From contig NZ_JXAK01000064.1 in NCBI RefSeq assembly GCF_000829455.1, positions 1 to 35,762 on the forward strand: a DNA stretch of 35,762 nucleotides. Direction: 5' to 3'. Below are positions 25,682-34,712 of this stretch, piece by piece (positions within the stretch are counted from its first letter, which is position 1; every line of letters starts with the position of its first letter). The DNA is from Gordoniibacillus kamchatkensis. Its GTDB lineage: Bacteria; Bacillota; Bacilli; Paenibacillales; NBRC-103111. A program made the translations under genes and the position numbers. The notes below the pieces were generated by a model, which was given only the letters and a program-made list of their open reading frames with translations, was not told the DNA's origin and did not search any database.

Positions 25682-26760
25682 TGCGGATTTGCTTCCTTCC
25701 TTGTTTTCCAATGAACCCAAAGCAGCAATAAAACAGACAGCGCCGAGACAAAGAAAAAAGATACGGCATAAGAGGCTGTTATAAAATTGACGCTTATAGT
25801 GTCACTTATCGGTATTTGCATCAGGATAATCATCGCAACTCCAAGGATCATCGTAACCGCAATTTTCTTCGACGCTTTTTTGATTTGCAGCAGATCAACC
25901 ATCAGATAAAATGTCAAAGAGATACGAATATAAGCGCTCGACAGCCATATGTAAATAGACAAAAAATCGACATGAGTAATATATTTTTCAACGATGACCA
26001 ATCTCCATTCTTCATACGCAGGAAATCGCAACTTTGCAGCTTCATACCCGAAGGACATGATGGCACCTGTTAACGATCCTAAAGTAAACCCCGAAAGAAG
26101 GAAAACAATCGCAATTAGATGCGATACTTTTATTTTTTGCCGCAAATGGTGCTGCAGCATGAGAATGACGAACATTTTCGAACATGCTGCCGCAAAAATA
26201 CATCATGCTTTTTAGAATGGAAGAACTGTTTGTGGTGAACAAAGGGAATAACAGATTGACCCGTTGAAATTGCAAATTCGCCGTCGTTACAAATAAAACC
26301 AATATCCATACAAAAGGCAGTAAAATCCCTGCTGCAACGGCAATTGCCCGAATTCCTTTAACGGCACAATAAATGCACAGCGCGGTTAAGGTTAAAGTTG
26401 TCGCCAACATGGGGGTTTCCGGCAAGAACGTTACTTTTGTCCATACGATGGTTTCTTTCATGGCAATAAACATGCGCAAAAAAAATTGACGAAAATGAGA
26501 CTCGCCAAGAAAACCGCGATCCATTTATTGCGTGCAAACATCCATTGAATGATATTGGTTTGATGTGTTTTTTTAGCGATTTGAAATGGGATAAAAACCC
26601 AGACGAGACAAAGTGGAATTGCCAATATGACACTTATCCATGAGTCTTTATTGGCCGCCTGTAAAAGCAAGGGGACTATTGTGACATAATGGATGAGTCC
26701 AGTACCCATAGTAATCAACATAACGGCTTGAAGACCAGATATTTTACTGTTTGGCAACAC
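25678..26760 (-). pseudogene. gerB: GerB-family germination permease, two frame breaks
   Basis: The B subunit, an APC-type membrane protein of the germinant receptor with about ten helices. Three frames join to about 361 residues, the normal length. The first (26760 to about 26480) starts MLPNSKISGLQAVMLITMGTG and breaks at an eight-T run in the coding strand, where a ninth T would restore FFLRMFIAMKET. The second runs to about 26180 and breaks near GAAAATG, where one fewer A would restore MFVILMLQHHL. The third ends at 25678. The GTG start is set by AAGGAGGTGTTGA. Both breaks are at homopolymers, so sequencing error is likely. Confidence 0.87.
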
Positions 26761-27035
26761 TCAACACCTCCTTTTCACATTGAAGTATCGCCAAAATGTT
26801 CCAAGTTCAATACCAGGCATGAAGATTCGTGCAAATAACCTCACCTTCTGGGACCGATGCGCAAAGCTTGGCTGCCGTCTGTTGGGCTCGCGCTCGTTTC
26901 GTTTGGACGTCTCCCGAATTATCCCGTTTGCTGCCCTCGATTCTCCTGCAATCGCACATCGGTTTCCACAGCAGAAAAGCGACAAAAAGAACCAACAATC
27001 AACAAACCAAGTCGCATTTTAGGGTAAAGTATGTG

Positions 27036-27064
27036 TTGACAGTTGACCGGTTCGCGGATATATT
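27036..27064 (+). promoter_or_regulatory. Sigma-A promoter of the sugar importer operon
   Basis: TTGACA (27036-27041), a 17-base spacer, then TATATT (27059-27064). This is close to the consensus and stands about 120 bases upstream of the solute-binding protein start. Confidence 0.82.
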
Positions 27065-27090
27065 TTGGATAAAACTCCAAAAAACCCCAA

Positions 27091-27104
27091 TGTAAACGCT
27101 ATAA
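27091..27104 (+). promoter_or_regulatory. cre-like catabolite repression site
   Basis: TGTAAACGCTATAA matches the CcpA cre consensus TGWNANCGNTNWCA at every fixed position except the C near the 3' end. It lies about 30 bases downstream of the -10 box, where bound CcpA would act as a roadblock to repress the operon when glucose is available. Confidence 0.6.
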
Positions 27105-27186
27105 AACAGCTGAATATGTGGATTATCGAGTGTATGTTGTGGCATTATGGGGAATTTATTTAATCACATAGGGGGATAGGACAGTT

Positions 27187-28524
27187 ATGATCAAAGCGCA
27201 AAAAACGCTGCTCGTCCTGACGACGATGGCTCTTTCCGCCGGACTGCTGCTGTCGGCTTGCTCCGCCACAGGCGGCAACAAACCGGCCGGAGGCGGAAAT
27301 GCAAGCCAGCCGGATGCCGGCGCTGTCAAGCCGAAGGAAAAAGTCACCCTCGATTTCTGGGCCCACTGGGGCTCGACAACCCGCCGCCCGATCATTGAGA
27401 AGCTGATTAGTGATTTCAACGCATCGCAAGACCGCATTTTCGTGAAGTACACGTTTGTGCCGTTCGGCGACGGCTGGACGAAGGAGCTCGCTGCCGTAGC
27501 GGCCGGCAACCCGCCTGACGTCATCATTCAAGACCTCGTTACCGTCGGCCAGCGCGCGCAGAAGAAGCAGGCGACCAATCTGGCCCAATTCGTCAAGAAG
27601 GACAATATCCAGGACCGCTTCTTCCCGCAGCTGTGGGATGCGGTTACGTACAATAACGAACCTTACGGACTGCCGTTCAACACGGATACCCGGTTTCTGT
27701 TCTACAGCAAGCCGGCGTTCAAGGAAGTCGGGCTCGACCCGGAGAAGCCGCCGAAAACGTGGGATGAACTGCAGCAATACGCGCAGAAGCTGGACAAAAA
27801 GTCGCCCGACGGCAAATATCAGCGCATCGGATACCACGCCGTAAACGCCGGCGGCTGGGATTTGTGGCTGCAAAACTCCGACGGCAAGCCTCTCATCGAC
27901 AAGGAAGGTCCCCATTACAACACCCCGCAAAAGGTGGAAGCCTTGAACTGGGTAAAGAGCTGGGACGACCGGCTCGGCAAAAAGGAGATGGACGCGTTCA
28001 AAGCGACGTTCGGCTCCAAGCAGAACGACCCGTTCGTCGCCGGCAAGCTGGCGATGACGGTGCAGAACGGCACGTACTATGCGCAAATCAAAGATTTCAT
28101 GAAGCCGGAAGACATCGGCATGGCGCCGATGCCGGAGTTTAGGCCTGGCACCGGCAACTGGAGCGTCGGCGGCGGCTTTGACCTGGAAATTCCGTACGGC
28201 GCAAAGCATCCGCAGGAAAGCTACGAGTTCATGAAATATTTGACCGACACGGCGGCGCAAAAATATTGGGCGCAATATTTGTTCGACAACGTCGCGAGCA
28301 AAGCGGCGGCAAACGATGCCGAAGTGTTGAAAGATCCGGCCATGAAGTTTGCGGCCGACAATATGAAATGGACGCTCGTCTCCCCTGTGCCGCCCAGCGC
28401 CCCGGATTACAAAAACTTGGCGAACCCGCTCGTCGAAGCGGTGCTCGCCGGCAAAGACGACGCGAAGAGCGCGCTCGACAAGGCGCAGGCCGCCGTTGAA
28501 AATTTAATGAAGACGAATAAATAA
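27187..28524 (+). CDS. Sugar ABC transporter solute-binding lipoprotein (family 1)
   Basis: A 445-residue extracellular sugar-binding protein of the MalE/UgpB class. The signal peptide ends in the lipobox LLSAC with the anchored Cys at residue 25, followed by a Gly/Pro/Ala-rich linker. The mature domain shows VTLDFWAHWGSTTRRPIIEKL, then PYGLPFNTDTRFLFYSKPAF, the usual hinge region, and many aromatic residues for stacking on sugars. GGGGGATAGG precedes the ATG. The permease genes follow after a terminator. No ATPase subunit is encoded here, so a shared MsmX-type ATPase elsewhere is likely. The transported sugar is unknown. Confidence 0.93.
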   Translation: MIKAQKTLLVLTTMALSAGLLLSACSATGGNKPAGGGNASQPDAGAVKPKEKVTLDFWAHWGSTTRRPIIEKLISDFNASQDRIFVKYTFVPFGDGWTKELAAVAAGNPPDVIIQDLVTVGQRAQKKQATNLAQFVKKDNIQDRFFPQLWDAVTYNNEPYGLPFNTDTRFLFYSKPAFKEVGLDPEKPPKTWDELQQYAQKLDKKSPDGKYQRIGYHAVNAGGWDLWLQNSDGKPLIDKEGPHYNTPQKVEALNWVKSWDDRLGKKEMDAFKATFGSKQNDPFVAGKLAMTVQNGTYYAQIKDFMKPEDIGMAPMPEFRPGTGNWSVGGGFDLEIPYGAKHPQESYEFMKYLTDTAAQKYWAQYLFDNVASKAAANDAEVLKDPAMKFAADNMKWTLVSPVPPSAPDYKNLANPLVEAVLAGKDDAKSALDKAQAAVENLMKTNK

Positions 28525-28532
28525 GCTTGAGC

Positions 28533-28575
28533 AAAAGGGGTGGAGCGGTAGGCGCAGGCCGCTCTGCCCTTTTTT
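28533..28575 (+). terminator. Attenuating terminator between binding protein and permeases
   Basis: GGAGCGG pairs with CCGCTCT, extended by GGG with CCC, followed by six T residues. It stands directly after the binding-protein gene and would keep binding protein more abundant than the membrane subunits. Confidence 0.8.
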
Positions 28576-28611
28576 CACCCCAATCGAATTGTCGCCGAAG
28601 GAGGAGCCAAC

Positions 28612-29561
28612 GTGAATGCAACGATCGGGCCCAAGGCCGCCAAGCCGCGAAAGCGGGCGTCGCTCGAACGCCGGGAAGCGGCGCAAGGCTTTATGTTCGT
28701 GCTGCCCTGGATCATCGGGTTTATCGCCTTCACGGGCGGACCGCTGCTGTTCTCGCTGTACACGAGCTTTACGAACTACGACTTCACGTCCAAGATGGAT
28801 TTCGTCGGACTGGATAACTACAAATACATGTTTACCCAGGATCCGCTGTTCTGGGTTTCGCTCAAAAACACGCTGTTCTACGTCGTGCTGATGGTTCCGC
28901 TCACGACGCTCGCGTCCGTTACGCTCGCGTCGCTGCTCAATCAGAAAGTGCCGGGCATGCGCGCGTTCCGCACGGTGTACTATTTGCCGTCGGTACTGTC
29001 CGGCGTCGGCGTGTACATGCTCTGGATGGAGCTGCTGAGTCCCGACTCCGGCATCGTCAACGTCGTGCTCGGCTGGTTCGGCATCACCGGGCCGGGCTGG
29101 CTGTTCGATCCGAACTGGACGAAGCCGGCGATCGTGTTCATGAAAATGTGGAGCGTCGGCGGCGGCATGCTCATGTACCTGGCCGCTCTGCAAGGCGTGC
29201 CGGAGCAGCTGTACGAGGCGGCGGAAATCGACGGGGCGAGCCCGCTGCGCCGGTTTTGGCACATTACGGTGCCGATGATCAGTCCGGTCATTTTCTTTGA
29301 AGTAGTGACGACGCTCATTAGCGGCTTTCAGATTTTCCAGGAAGGCTACGTGATGGCGGCCGACCCGGGTACGCCCGGCTCGCCGCTCAACTCGCTCATG
29401 TTCTACAATTTGCACATGTTCCTGAAGGCGTTTCAGGCGTTCCAGATGGCTACGCCACAGCGATGGCCTGGTTCCTGTTCGCAATCGTCATCGTCATTAC
29501 GCTCATCAACATGTGGGTATCGAAATATTGGGTCCACTACGAAGGAGGGGACGGACGATGA
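28612..29561 (+). CDS. Sugar ABC transporter permease, MalF type, frame break near the end
   Basis: The first permease of the importer, with six membrane helices expected. It starts at GTG after GAAGGAGGAGCC. Hydrophobic segments include FMFVLPWIIGFIAFTGGPLL, and the EAA loop that contacts the ATPase reads EAAEIDGASPLRRFWHITVPMI. At 29446-29451 the frame is lost after FQAFQM; adding one G (GGG instead of GG) gives GYATAMAWFLFAIVIVITLI and an ending at 29561, whose TGA overlaps the next permease's ATG. Joined length is about 316 residues, normal for the family. The break removes the last helix and probably reflects sequencing error. Confidence 0.9.
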
Positions 29562-30439
29562 ACGCTGCGGCGACAGTCCGCCAGGGCAGCTATTTCCAGA
29601 ACCGGCGCCGGCGCGAAACGGTCAAGAAAACGGTCGTGTTCCTTGTGCTCTTCGCCGTAGGGCTGCTGTTTGTGGTCCCGTTCTGGTGGATGATCTCGAC
29701 CTCGCTCAAATCGATGGACGAGATTATGCAGTATCCGCCGTCGTTTTTCCCGAAGCAGTGGCGCTTCCATAACTACGTCGAGACGTGGACGTCGGTCGAC
29801 TTCACGCGGTATACGCTCAACACGCTGTTCATCTCCTGCGTCGGAGTGTGCGCGCACGTGCTGTCCAATTCGTTCGTAGCTTACGGCTTTGCGAAAATCC
29901 GTTTTCCGGGGCGCAGCGCGCTGTTCACGATTGTGCTGTCGACGATGATCATTCCCGGCTTCGTGACGCTGATTCCGCAGTACATCCTGTTCTCCAAGCT
30001 GCACTGGGTCGGCACCTACTTGCCGCTTACCGTACCGGGCTTTTTTGGCAATGCGTTCCAGATTTTTTTGCTGCGCCAGTTTTACCTCGGCATTCCGAAC
30101 GACTTGATCGAGGCCGCCAAAATCGACGGCGCGAGCCATTTTCTGATCTGGCGCCGGATTATGATTCCGCTTGCCCAGCCGGCGATCGTTACGATCGCGA
30201 TCATGACCTTCACCGGGGCGTGGAACGATTTTCTCGGGTCGATTATTTACCTCAACAACGAGGAGCATTATACGCTCCAAATCGCGCTGCAGGCGTTCAA
30301 GGTGAGCTCCGGCCTGAACCAGTGGCATTATTTGATGGCCGGCTCGGTCATCGTGCTCGTTCCGGTAGTGGCGCTGTTTTTCATCTTTCAGCGTTACTTC
30401 ATTGAAGGCATGAACATTTCCGCTGGCACGAAAGGGTAA
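29558..30439 (+). CDS. Sugar ABC transporter permease, MalG type
   Basis: The second permease, 293 residues with six predicted helices. TVVFLVLFAVGLLFVVPFWWM forms the first helix and STSLKSMDEIMQYPP the typical MalG-family loop. The EAA loop is EAAKIDGASHFLIWRRIMIPL (about residues 187-207). The ATG at 29558 is preceded by GAAGGAGGGG and overlaps the stop of the first permease once that gene's frame is corrected. The glycoside hydrolase gene follows 30 bases downstream, so import and hydrolysis are probably in one transcript. Confidence 0.93.
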   Translation: MNAAATVRQGSYFQNRRRRETVKKTVVFLVLFAVGLLFVVPFWWMISTSLKSMDEIMQYPPSFFPKQWRFHNYVETWTSVDFTRYTLNTLFISCVGVCAHVLSNSFVAYGFAKIRFPGRSALFTIVLSTMIIPGFVTLIPQYILFSKLHWVGTYLPLTVPGFFGNAFQIFLLRQFYLGIPNDLIEAAKIDGASHFLIWRRIMIPLAQPAIVTIAIMTFTGAWNDFLGSIIYLNNEEHYTLQIALQAFKVSSGLNQWHYLMAGSVIVLVPVVALFFIFQRYFIEGMNISAGTKG

Positions 30440-30469
30440 TATTGGAAACAGGGAGAGGAGGGGAAAGTC

Positions 30470-32235
30470 ATGCTGGTAACGAAGGAGAACGGCGTACTCT
30501 CCGTTAAAGGGAGCCGATACGCGCTGACGTTTGCCGCCGACCGGCCGTTCGTGTATGTCGACGACGCGGCAGGCAACAGGCTGCTGGAGCTTTTTCCGCT
30601 AAGCGGGGTGAATCCGCTGCACGGACGCGACGATACGGTGCGGATCGGGACATGGACGGCGGAAGAGAGCGGCGGCGAAGTTGTGGCTGCGCTCGCAGCG
30701 GACAGCAGCGTATGGACGCGCAAAACGTTCCGGTTCCGCTGCGCCGAAGACCGGTTCCGTTACGAAGCCGAAGTCGAAGGGGAAGGGCGGCCGGCCGAAG
30801 TGAACTATTTCGGCGGCTACTACTCCGGCCATATTCGCTGGGGCTCCGGCTTTTTCTGGTCGGGGCAGCGTTTGCGGCGCGGCTTCAACCCCGAGCCGAA
30901 CGGCCAGGAGGCCAATTACTTCGCGCCGGCGGAAGGATCGGTTATCGACTTGACAGGCGTGCCGCTGCCGGGCAAGGGCGACTGGTTTTTTACGCCGCCG
31001 CCGTTTTGCTTCGCGTTCGAGACCGAGTCCGGCTGGCTCGGCATAGGCGTCGAGGCGGAGCCGGGTCGCAACCGGTACACGGAGCTGTTTTACCGCGGGC
31101 AACAGCAGTTCGGGTTTCATTTGTCGCTGGCGTTCGAGGGGCATACGGAAGTGAGCGGCGTTTATGAGCTGCCGGCGATCGGGTTCGATTTCGCCGAGAA
31201 CGAGTATGCGGCGCTGCACGCGCATGTCGAAGCTTTGCGCCAAAACGGCTATGTGCCGGCACGGCGCGGCGGCGACAAGCCGGCGTGGTGGTACGAGCCG
31301 ATTTTTTGCGGCTGGGGCTCGCAATGCTATGTCGCAGCCGTTGAACAGGGGCACGCTCCGAGCTACGCCCGGCAACAGCTGTACGACGGCTTCATGGCGG
31401 CGCTCGACGCGCATGGCGTGACGCCGGGGATCGTCGTGCTCGACGACAAATGGCAGGCCGCCTACGGCGAGAATATCGCCGATACGGGCAAATGGCCGGA
31501 TTTGCGCGGGTTTGTCGACCTCCAGCACGCGGCAGGCAAAAAGGTGCTGCTTTGGCTTAAGGCTTGGGACCCGGAAGGCGTGCCGGCGGAGGAATGCATC
31601 CGCAATGCGGCAGGGCTGCCGCTGGCGTTCGATCCGACGAATCCGGCGTTCGAGGCGCGGCTCAGAGCTCGGTGCGGCGCATGCTGTCTGCCGAGCCGGG
31701 AGCGTACGATGCGGACGGCTTCAAAATCGACTTCAGCGCGCGCATTCCGAGCGGCCCCGGCATCCGCGCTTACGGAGACGCGTGGGGACTGGAACTGATG
31801 AAAGCTTATTTGAACGTGCTGTATGACGAAGCGATGAAGGTGAAGCCGGACGCGCTCATCATGTCGCATACGCCGCATCCTTATTTGGCCGATGTCTTGG
31901 ACATGATCCGGCTTAACGATATCAACACCGGCAAAGACGTTACCCGCGCCATGACGCTGCGGGCGCGGGTAGCGGCGATCGCCTGCCCGGACGCAGTCAT
32001 CGACACTGACAATTGGCCGATGGCCGACAAGGCGACATGGCGCAGCTACGTCGAGCTGCAGCCGGAGCTCGGCGTGCCGTCGCTGTACTTTGCGACGCAT
32101 ATCGATTCGACGCAGGAGCCGCTGACGGAGGACGATTACGCCCTCGTGCGCGAATCGTGGCGGCGGGCGCGCGAGCTGGGCGGTAAAGGCGCCGGGCGCC
32201 TGCCAAGCGAAGCGAAAGAGAGGGGAAGCCCATGA
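30470..32235 (+). CDS. Glycoside hydrolase, clan GH-D/GH31-like TIM barrel, frame break
   Basis: A protein of about 588 residues with an N-terminal beta-sandwich (to about residue 250) and a TIM barrel. Barrel motifs are WWYEPIFCGWGSQ, TPGIVVLDDKWQAAYG, WPDLRGFVDLQHAAGKKVLLWLKAW, and DADGFKIDFSARIP. The last should carry the nucleophile Asp, as in GH31/GH36 enzymes (KxDF). Near 31661-31672 the frame breaks after FEARLR; one missing base restores SSVRRMLSAEPGAYDADGFKIDF. It follows the importer and overlaps the next gene by ATGA. No exact GH family is assigned: it is not a standard alpha-galactosidase or alpha-glucosidase. It probably acts in the cytoplasm on the imported sugar. Confidence 0.78.
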
Positions 32236-32696
32236 GCGGGAACAAGCTGGCGATCATTCATACGACTCCAGTCACCGTAGACATGCTGAAAGCTCTGGCG
32301 CAGGAGCTGATGCCGGACACGCAGGTCATCAATTTTGTGGCGGTTGGCCGCGGCGCTCGCATCGGCGTGGCGGCGACGCTGCGCACGACGCTGGAGCCGA
32401 CGGCGCGGCTGCTGGCGGCGAAGGCGCGCGAGCTGGGCCGGACGGTCGAGCTCGCGCCCGCGCTCGAGGGCGAGGCGTACCGCGCCCTAATGAGCGGCGA
32501 TGCGGCCGGCCACGATCGCTTGCTCAGCGCCGCGCTCGCCCGGCTCGTGGCGGAGACCGACGCGGTCGTGCTCGCGCAAGCGTCGATGGCGCGCGTCGTC
32601 GCCTCGCTGCCGCCTGCGCTGCAGGCCAAATGCCTGACAAGCCCGCGGCTCGGCATGGAGCGCGTCAAGCAAGTGTTGGAGGGGAGACGGGCATGA
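32232..32696 (+). CDS. Asp/Glu/hydantoin racemase-superfamily protein, internally shortened
   Basis: A 154-residue member of the Asp/Glu racemase superfamily. The start (LAIIHTTPVTVDMLKALAQELMPD) and the second half (RIGVAATLRTTLEPTARLL, VVLAQASMARV, CLTSPRLGMERVKQVL) match family members of about 220 residues. The central part, which normally carries the first catalytic Cys in an N-A-C-S-type motif, is absent: QVINF joins directly to VAVGRGARIG. This implies an in-frame loss of roughly 65 codons near 32337. Cys134, in AKCLTSP, is the only Cys. It overlaps both neighbours by ATGA. As it stands it is unlikely to be an active racemase. Confidence 0.72.
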   Translation: MSGNKLAIIHTTPVTVDMLKALAQELMPDTQVINFVAVGRGARIGVAATLRTTLEPTARLLAAKARELGRTVELAPALEGEAYRALMSGDAAGHDRLLSAALARLVAETDAVVLAQASMARVVASLPPALQAKCLTSPRLGMERVKQVLEGRRA

Positions 32697-34240
32697 GCGG
32701 CTTCGGCACTTTGCTGCTATCTCTCGACATCGGCACGACCCATTGCAAAGCCGCTTTGTTCGATGAGCGCGGCGCGCTGCTGCGCATGGCGAAGCGGGAG
32801 ACGGTGCGCATCCGCGACGGAGCCTTCGGCGAGTGCTACGACCCAGAGGCGCTGTGGGCAGCGGCGGCCGGCCTCATCCGCGAAGTTGCCGGAGCCGCGG
32901 CCGGCCAGGAGCCGCTGCCGATCGCGGCGATTGGCATCGACGGCATGGCCGAGACGGGCCTGCTGGTCGGCGCCGACGGAGCCGCGCGGACGCCGCTCCT
33001 GCCGTGGTTTTCGCGCATCGCGGACGCCCAGGCAGCGCGAATCGAGGCCGAAGGCGACGCCTTCGAGCGGTTCGCCGCCACGGGCCTCCGCAGCAGCTAC
33101 AAGTACGGTCTCGCCAAGCTGCTGTGGCTGCGCGAGCGCGCTCCGGAGCTGCTGTCCGGCGCGCGCTGGCTGTCGGCTGCGGACTACGTCGCGTACCGGC
33201 TTACCGGCGCGGCCGGCACCGACTATACGCTCGCCGCGCGCACGTTCGCCTTCCGCATCGACCGGAAGATGTGGGACGCCCCGTGGATCCGCCACTTCGG
33301 CCTGGATCCGGGGCTGTTCCCGGAAGCCCGCCCGAGCGGGGCTTCCTTGGCAGGAGCGCGCGCGGATGCAGCCCGCGCGCTCGGGCTGCCGGCCGGCGTG
33401 CCGGTCGCCGTCGCCGGCCACGACCACGTGTGCGCCGCGCTGGCCGCCGGCGCCACCGCACCGGGCCGCATCATGGACTCGATGGGCACGGCGGAGACGC
33501 TCGTCGGCATGCTGCCCGAGCGCCCGCTCACAAGGGCCGACCTGGCGTCCGGCCTTTCGTTCGGCCTTCACGCCGTCCCCGGCGCGCTGTTCTGGATGGG
33601 CGGCATCTCCGCTTCCGGCGGCTCGGTCGAATGGCTGCGCGATGCGCTTGGCGGCGGCGCCCGGCTCGAATACGGCGACGTGCTCCGCTTGCTCGCGGAC
33701 GCGCCTGCGGAGCCTACGGGCATTTTGTACTACCCGTATTTGGCCGGGGCGGGCGCTCCGCAGCCCGATTCCGCAGCGCGCGCCGCGTTCATCGGGCTGG
33801 CCGAAGGCCACGGCCGCGCAGAGCTGCTGAAGGCGGTGCTGGAAGGAACCGCAAACGAGATGGAATCGATCCGCCGCGCAGCACAGACGGTGGCCGGGGC
33901 GCCGATTGCGGCGGCGACGGTCGTCGGCGGCGGCACCCGGAACCCGTACTGGCTGCAGATCAAAGCCGACGTGTCCGGCTGCACGCTGCACGTCGCTGAG
34001 ACGGAGGAGGCCGCGCTGCTTGGCGCCGCCCTGCTCGCCGGCATCGCGGCGGGCGTGTACCGGGACGCGGCGGAAGCGCAAGCAGCCGCAAGCGTCGGGC
34101 GCGACATGCGCGCCGTCGGCCCGGATCCGGACCGTCACGAGGCGTACCGCCGGCTATACGAGGAAGGCTATATGGCGCTTCAGCAGCCGCTTCGTTTGTT
34201 GTACCGATCCATGGCGTTCAGAACATGGACTGCTTTATAA
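32693..34240 (+). CDS. FGGY-family carbohydrate kinase
   Basis: A 515-residue sugar kinase of the xylulokinase/gluconokinase/rhamnulokinase family. The N-terminal ATPase motif SLDIGTTHCKAALFDERG is at about residues 9-26. IGIDGMAETGLLV, the catalytic Asp region VAVAGHDHVCAALAAG (about 240-255), SMGTAETL, and the C-terminal FGGY signature region VVGGGTRNPYWLQIKADVSG are visible. The ATG overlaps the racemase stop (ATGA) and follows GGAGGGGAGACGG. In context it probably phosphorylates the sugar released by the upstream hydrolase; the aldolase downstream could then cleave the product. The substrate is not readable. Confidence 0.92.
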   Translation: MSGFGTLLLSLDIGTTHCKAALFDERGALLRMAKRETVRIRDGAFGECYDPEALWAAAAGLIREVAGAAAGQEPLPIAAIGIDGMAETGLLVGADGAARTPLLPWFSRIADAQAARIEAEGDAFERFAATGLRSSYKYGLAKLLWLRERAPELLSGARWLSAADYVAYRLTGAAGTDYTLAARTFAFRIDRKMWDAPWIRHFGLDPGLFPEARPSGASLAGARADAARALGLPAGVPVAVAGHDHVCAALAAGATAPGRIMDSMGTAETLVGMLPERPLTRADLASGLSFGLHAVPGALFWMGGISASGGSVEWLRDALGGGARLEYGDVLRLLADAPAEPTGILYYPYLAGAGAPQPDSAARAAFIGLAEGHGRAELLKAVLEGTANEMESIRRAAQTVAGAPIAAATVVGGGTRNPYWLQIKADVSGCTLHVAETEEAALLGAALLAGIAAGVYRDAAEAQAAASVGRDMRAVGPDPDRHEAYRRLYEEGYMALQQPLRLLYRSMAFRTWTAL

Positions 34241-34712
34241 GGTGGGACGATTCGCCATCCATAAGACGACCGTTGCCCTCCCTTCCTTGTGGTTAGCGGA
34301 AATTTGTTCCGTTAATCGTGTATTTCCCTGGTATTTCCCGGAAATAGCGGAACGAGAGCGCGTTATTTCCGCATTTTGAGCAGAAAACGTTCTTGTTCCG
34401 GGCCGATAGCGGAACCACGTTCCGTTAAGCAGTAGCCGGTGCCCTCCGATTCGTGCGATAACGGAACTATGTTCCTTTATGTGCTGTGGCTGGCAAGAAA
34501 CGTTGCGCTGCGATATGCGCGCATGGAGCTCATGCAGTCCTGTGATTCGGGCTCGCTATCTGCTCGAGCCTCTCTTCCGTCTTTTCGGGCAGCAGGATGT
34601 TTTCGATTAAGCCGGAATTTGTCAGGCCTTGCAGCAACGCCCCTCGGGCGAGCGATATCGTACCGTTCCTTCCGGAACATCCAACAAGTTTATGGATAAG
34701 GGAGAGGTATTC
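34241..34712. other. Intergenic region with four palindromic repeats
   Basis: These 472 bases separate the kinase from the aldolase. They hold the second repeat cluster and, on the minus strand at about 34530-34690, a gene-like peptide tail (TISLARGALLQGLTNSGLIE) that I cannot assign. A ribosome site (AAGGGAGAGG) ends the region. No clear promoter for the aldolase was identified. Confidence 0.6.
34294..34480. repeat. Second cluster of palindromic intergenic repeats
   Basis: Copies lie at about 34294, 34344, 34406 and 34458. They carry the same facing half-sites, (A/G)CGGAA and TTCCGTTA, as the cluster near 20200; the copy at 34344 has a degenerate right half (CGTTAT only), and the last ends TTCCTTTAT. 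The copies are 50-62 bases apart. Sequence between copies also contains related fragments, such as TATTTCCCGGAAATAG. Confidence 0.8.

Larger units (their letters stand above)
26761..27186. other. Divergent intergenic region between gerB and the sugar importer
   Basis: These 426 bases hold the ribosome site of gerB on one side and the promoter, cre-like site and ribosome site of the importer on the other. No gene is supported. A forespore (sigma-G) promoter for the germination operon is expected here, but I could not identify one with confidence. Confidence 0.6.

Noticed and set aside
26780-27095. Short plus-strand frames between gerB and the importer
   Set aside because: They overlap the promoter and cre-like site, lack ribosome sites, and show no recognisable protein sequence.
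29440-29560. Programmed ribosomal frameshifting in the MalF-type permease and similar breaks
   Set aside because: No convincing slippery heptamer with a downstream structure was seen, and these families are not known to use frameshifting; single-base sequence errors explain them better.
32833-33999. Alternative plus-strand frame inside the FGGY kinase
   Set aside because: It is Arg-rich low-complexity sequence typical of an off-frame reading of GC-rich DNA; the kinase frame holds all family motifs.
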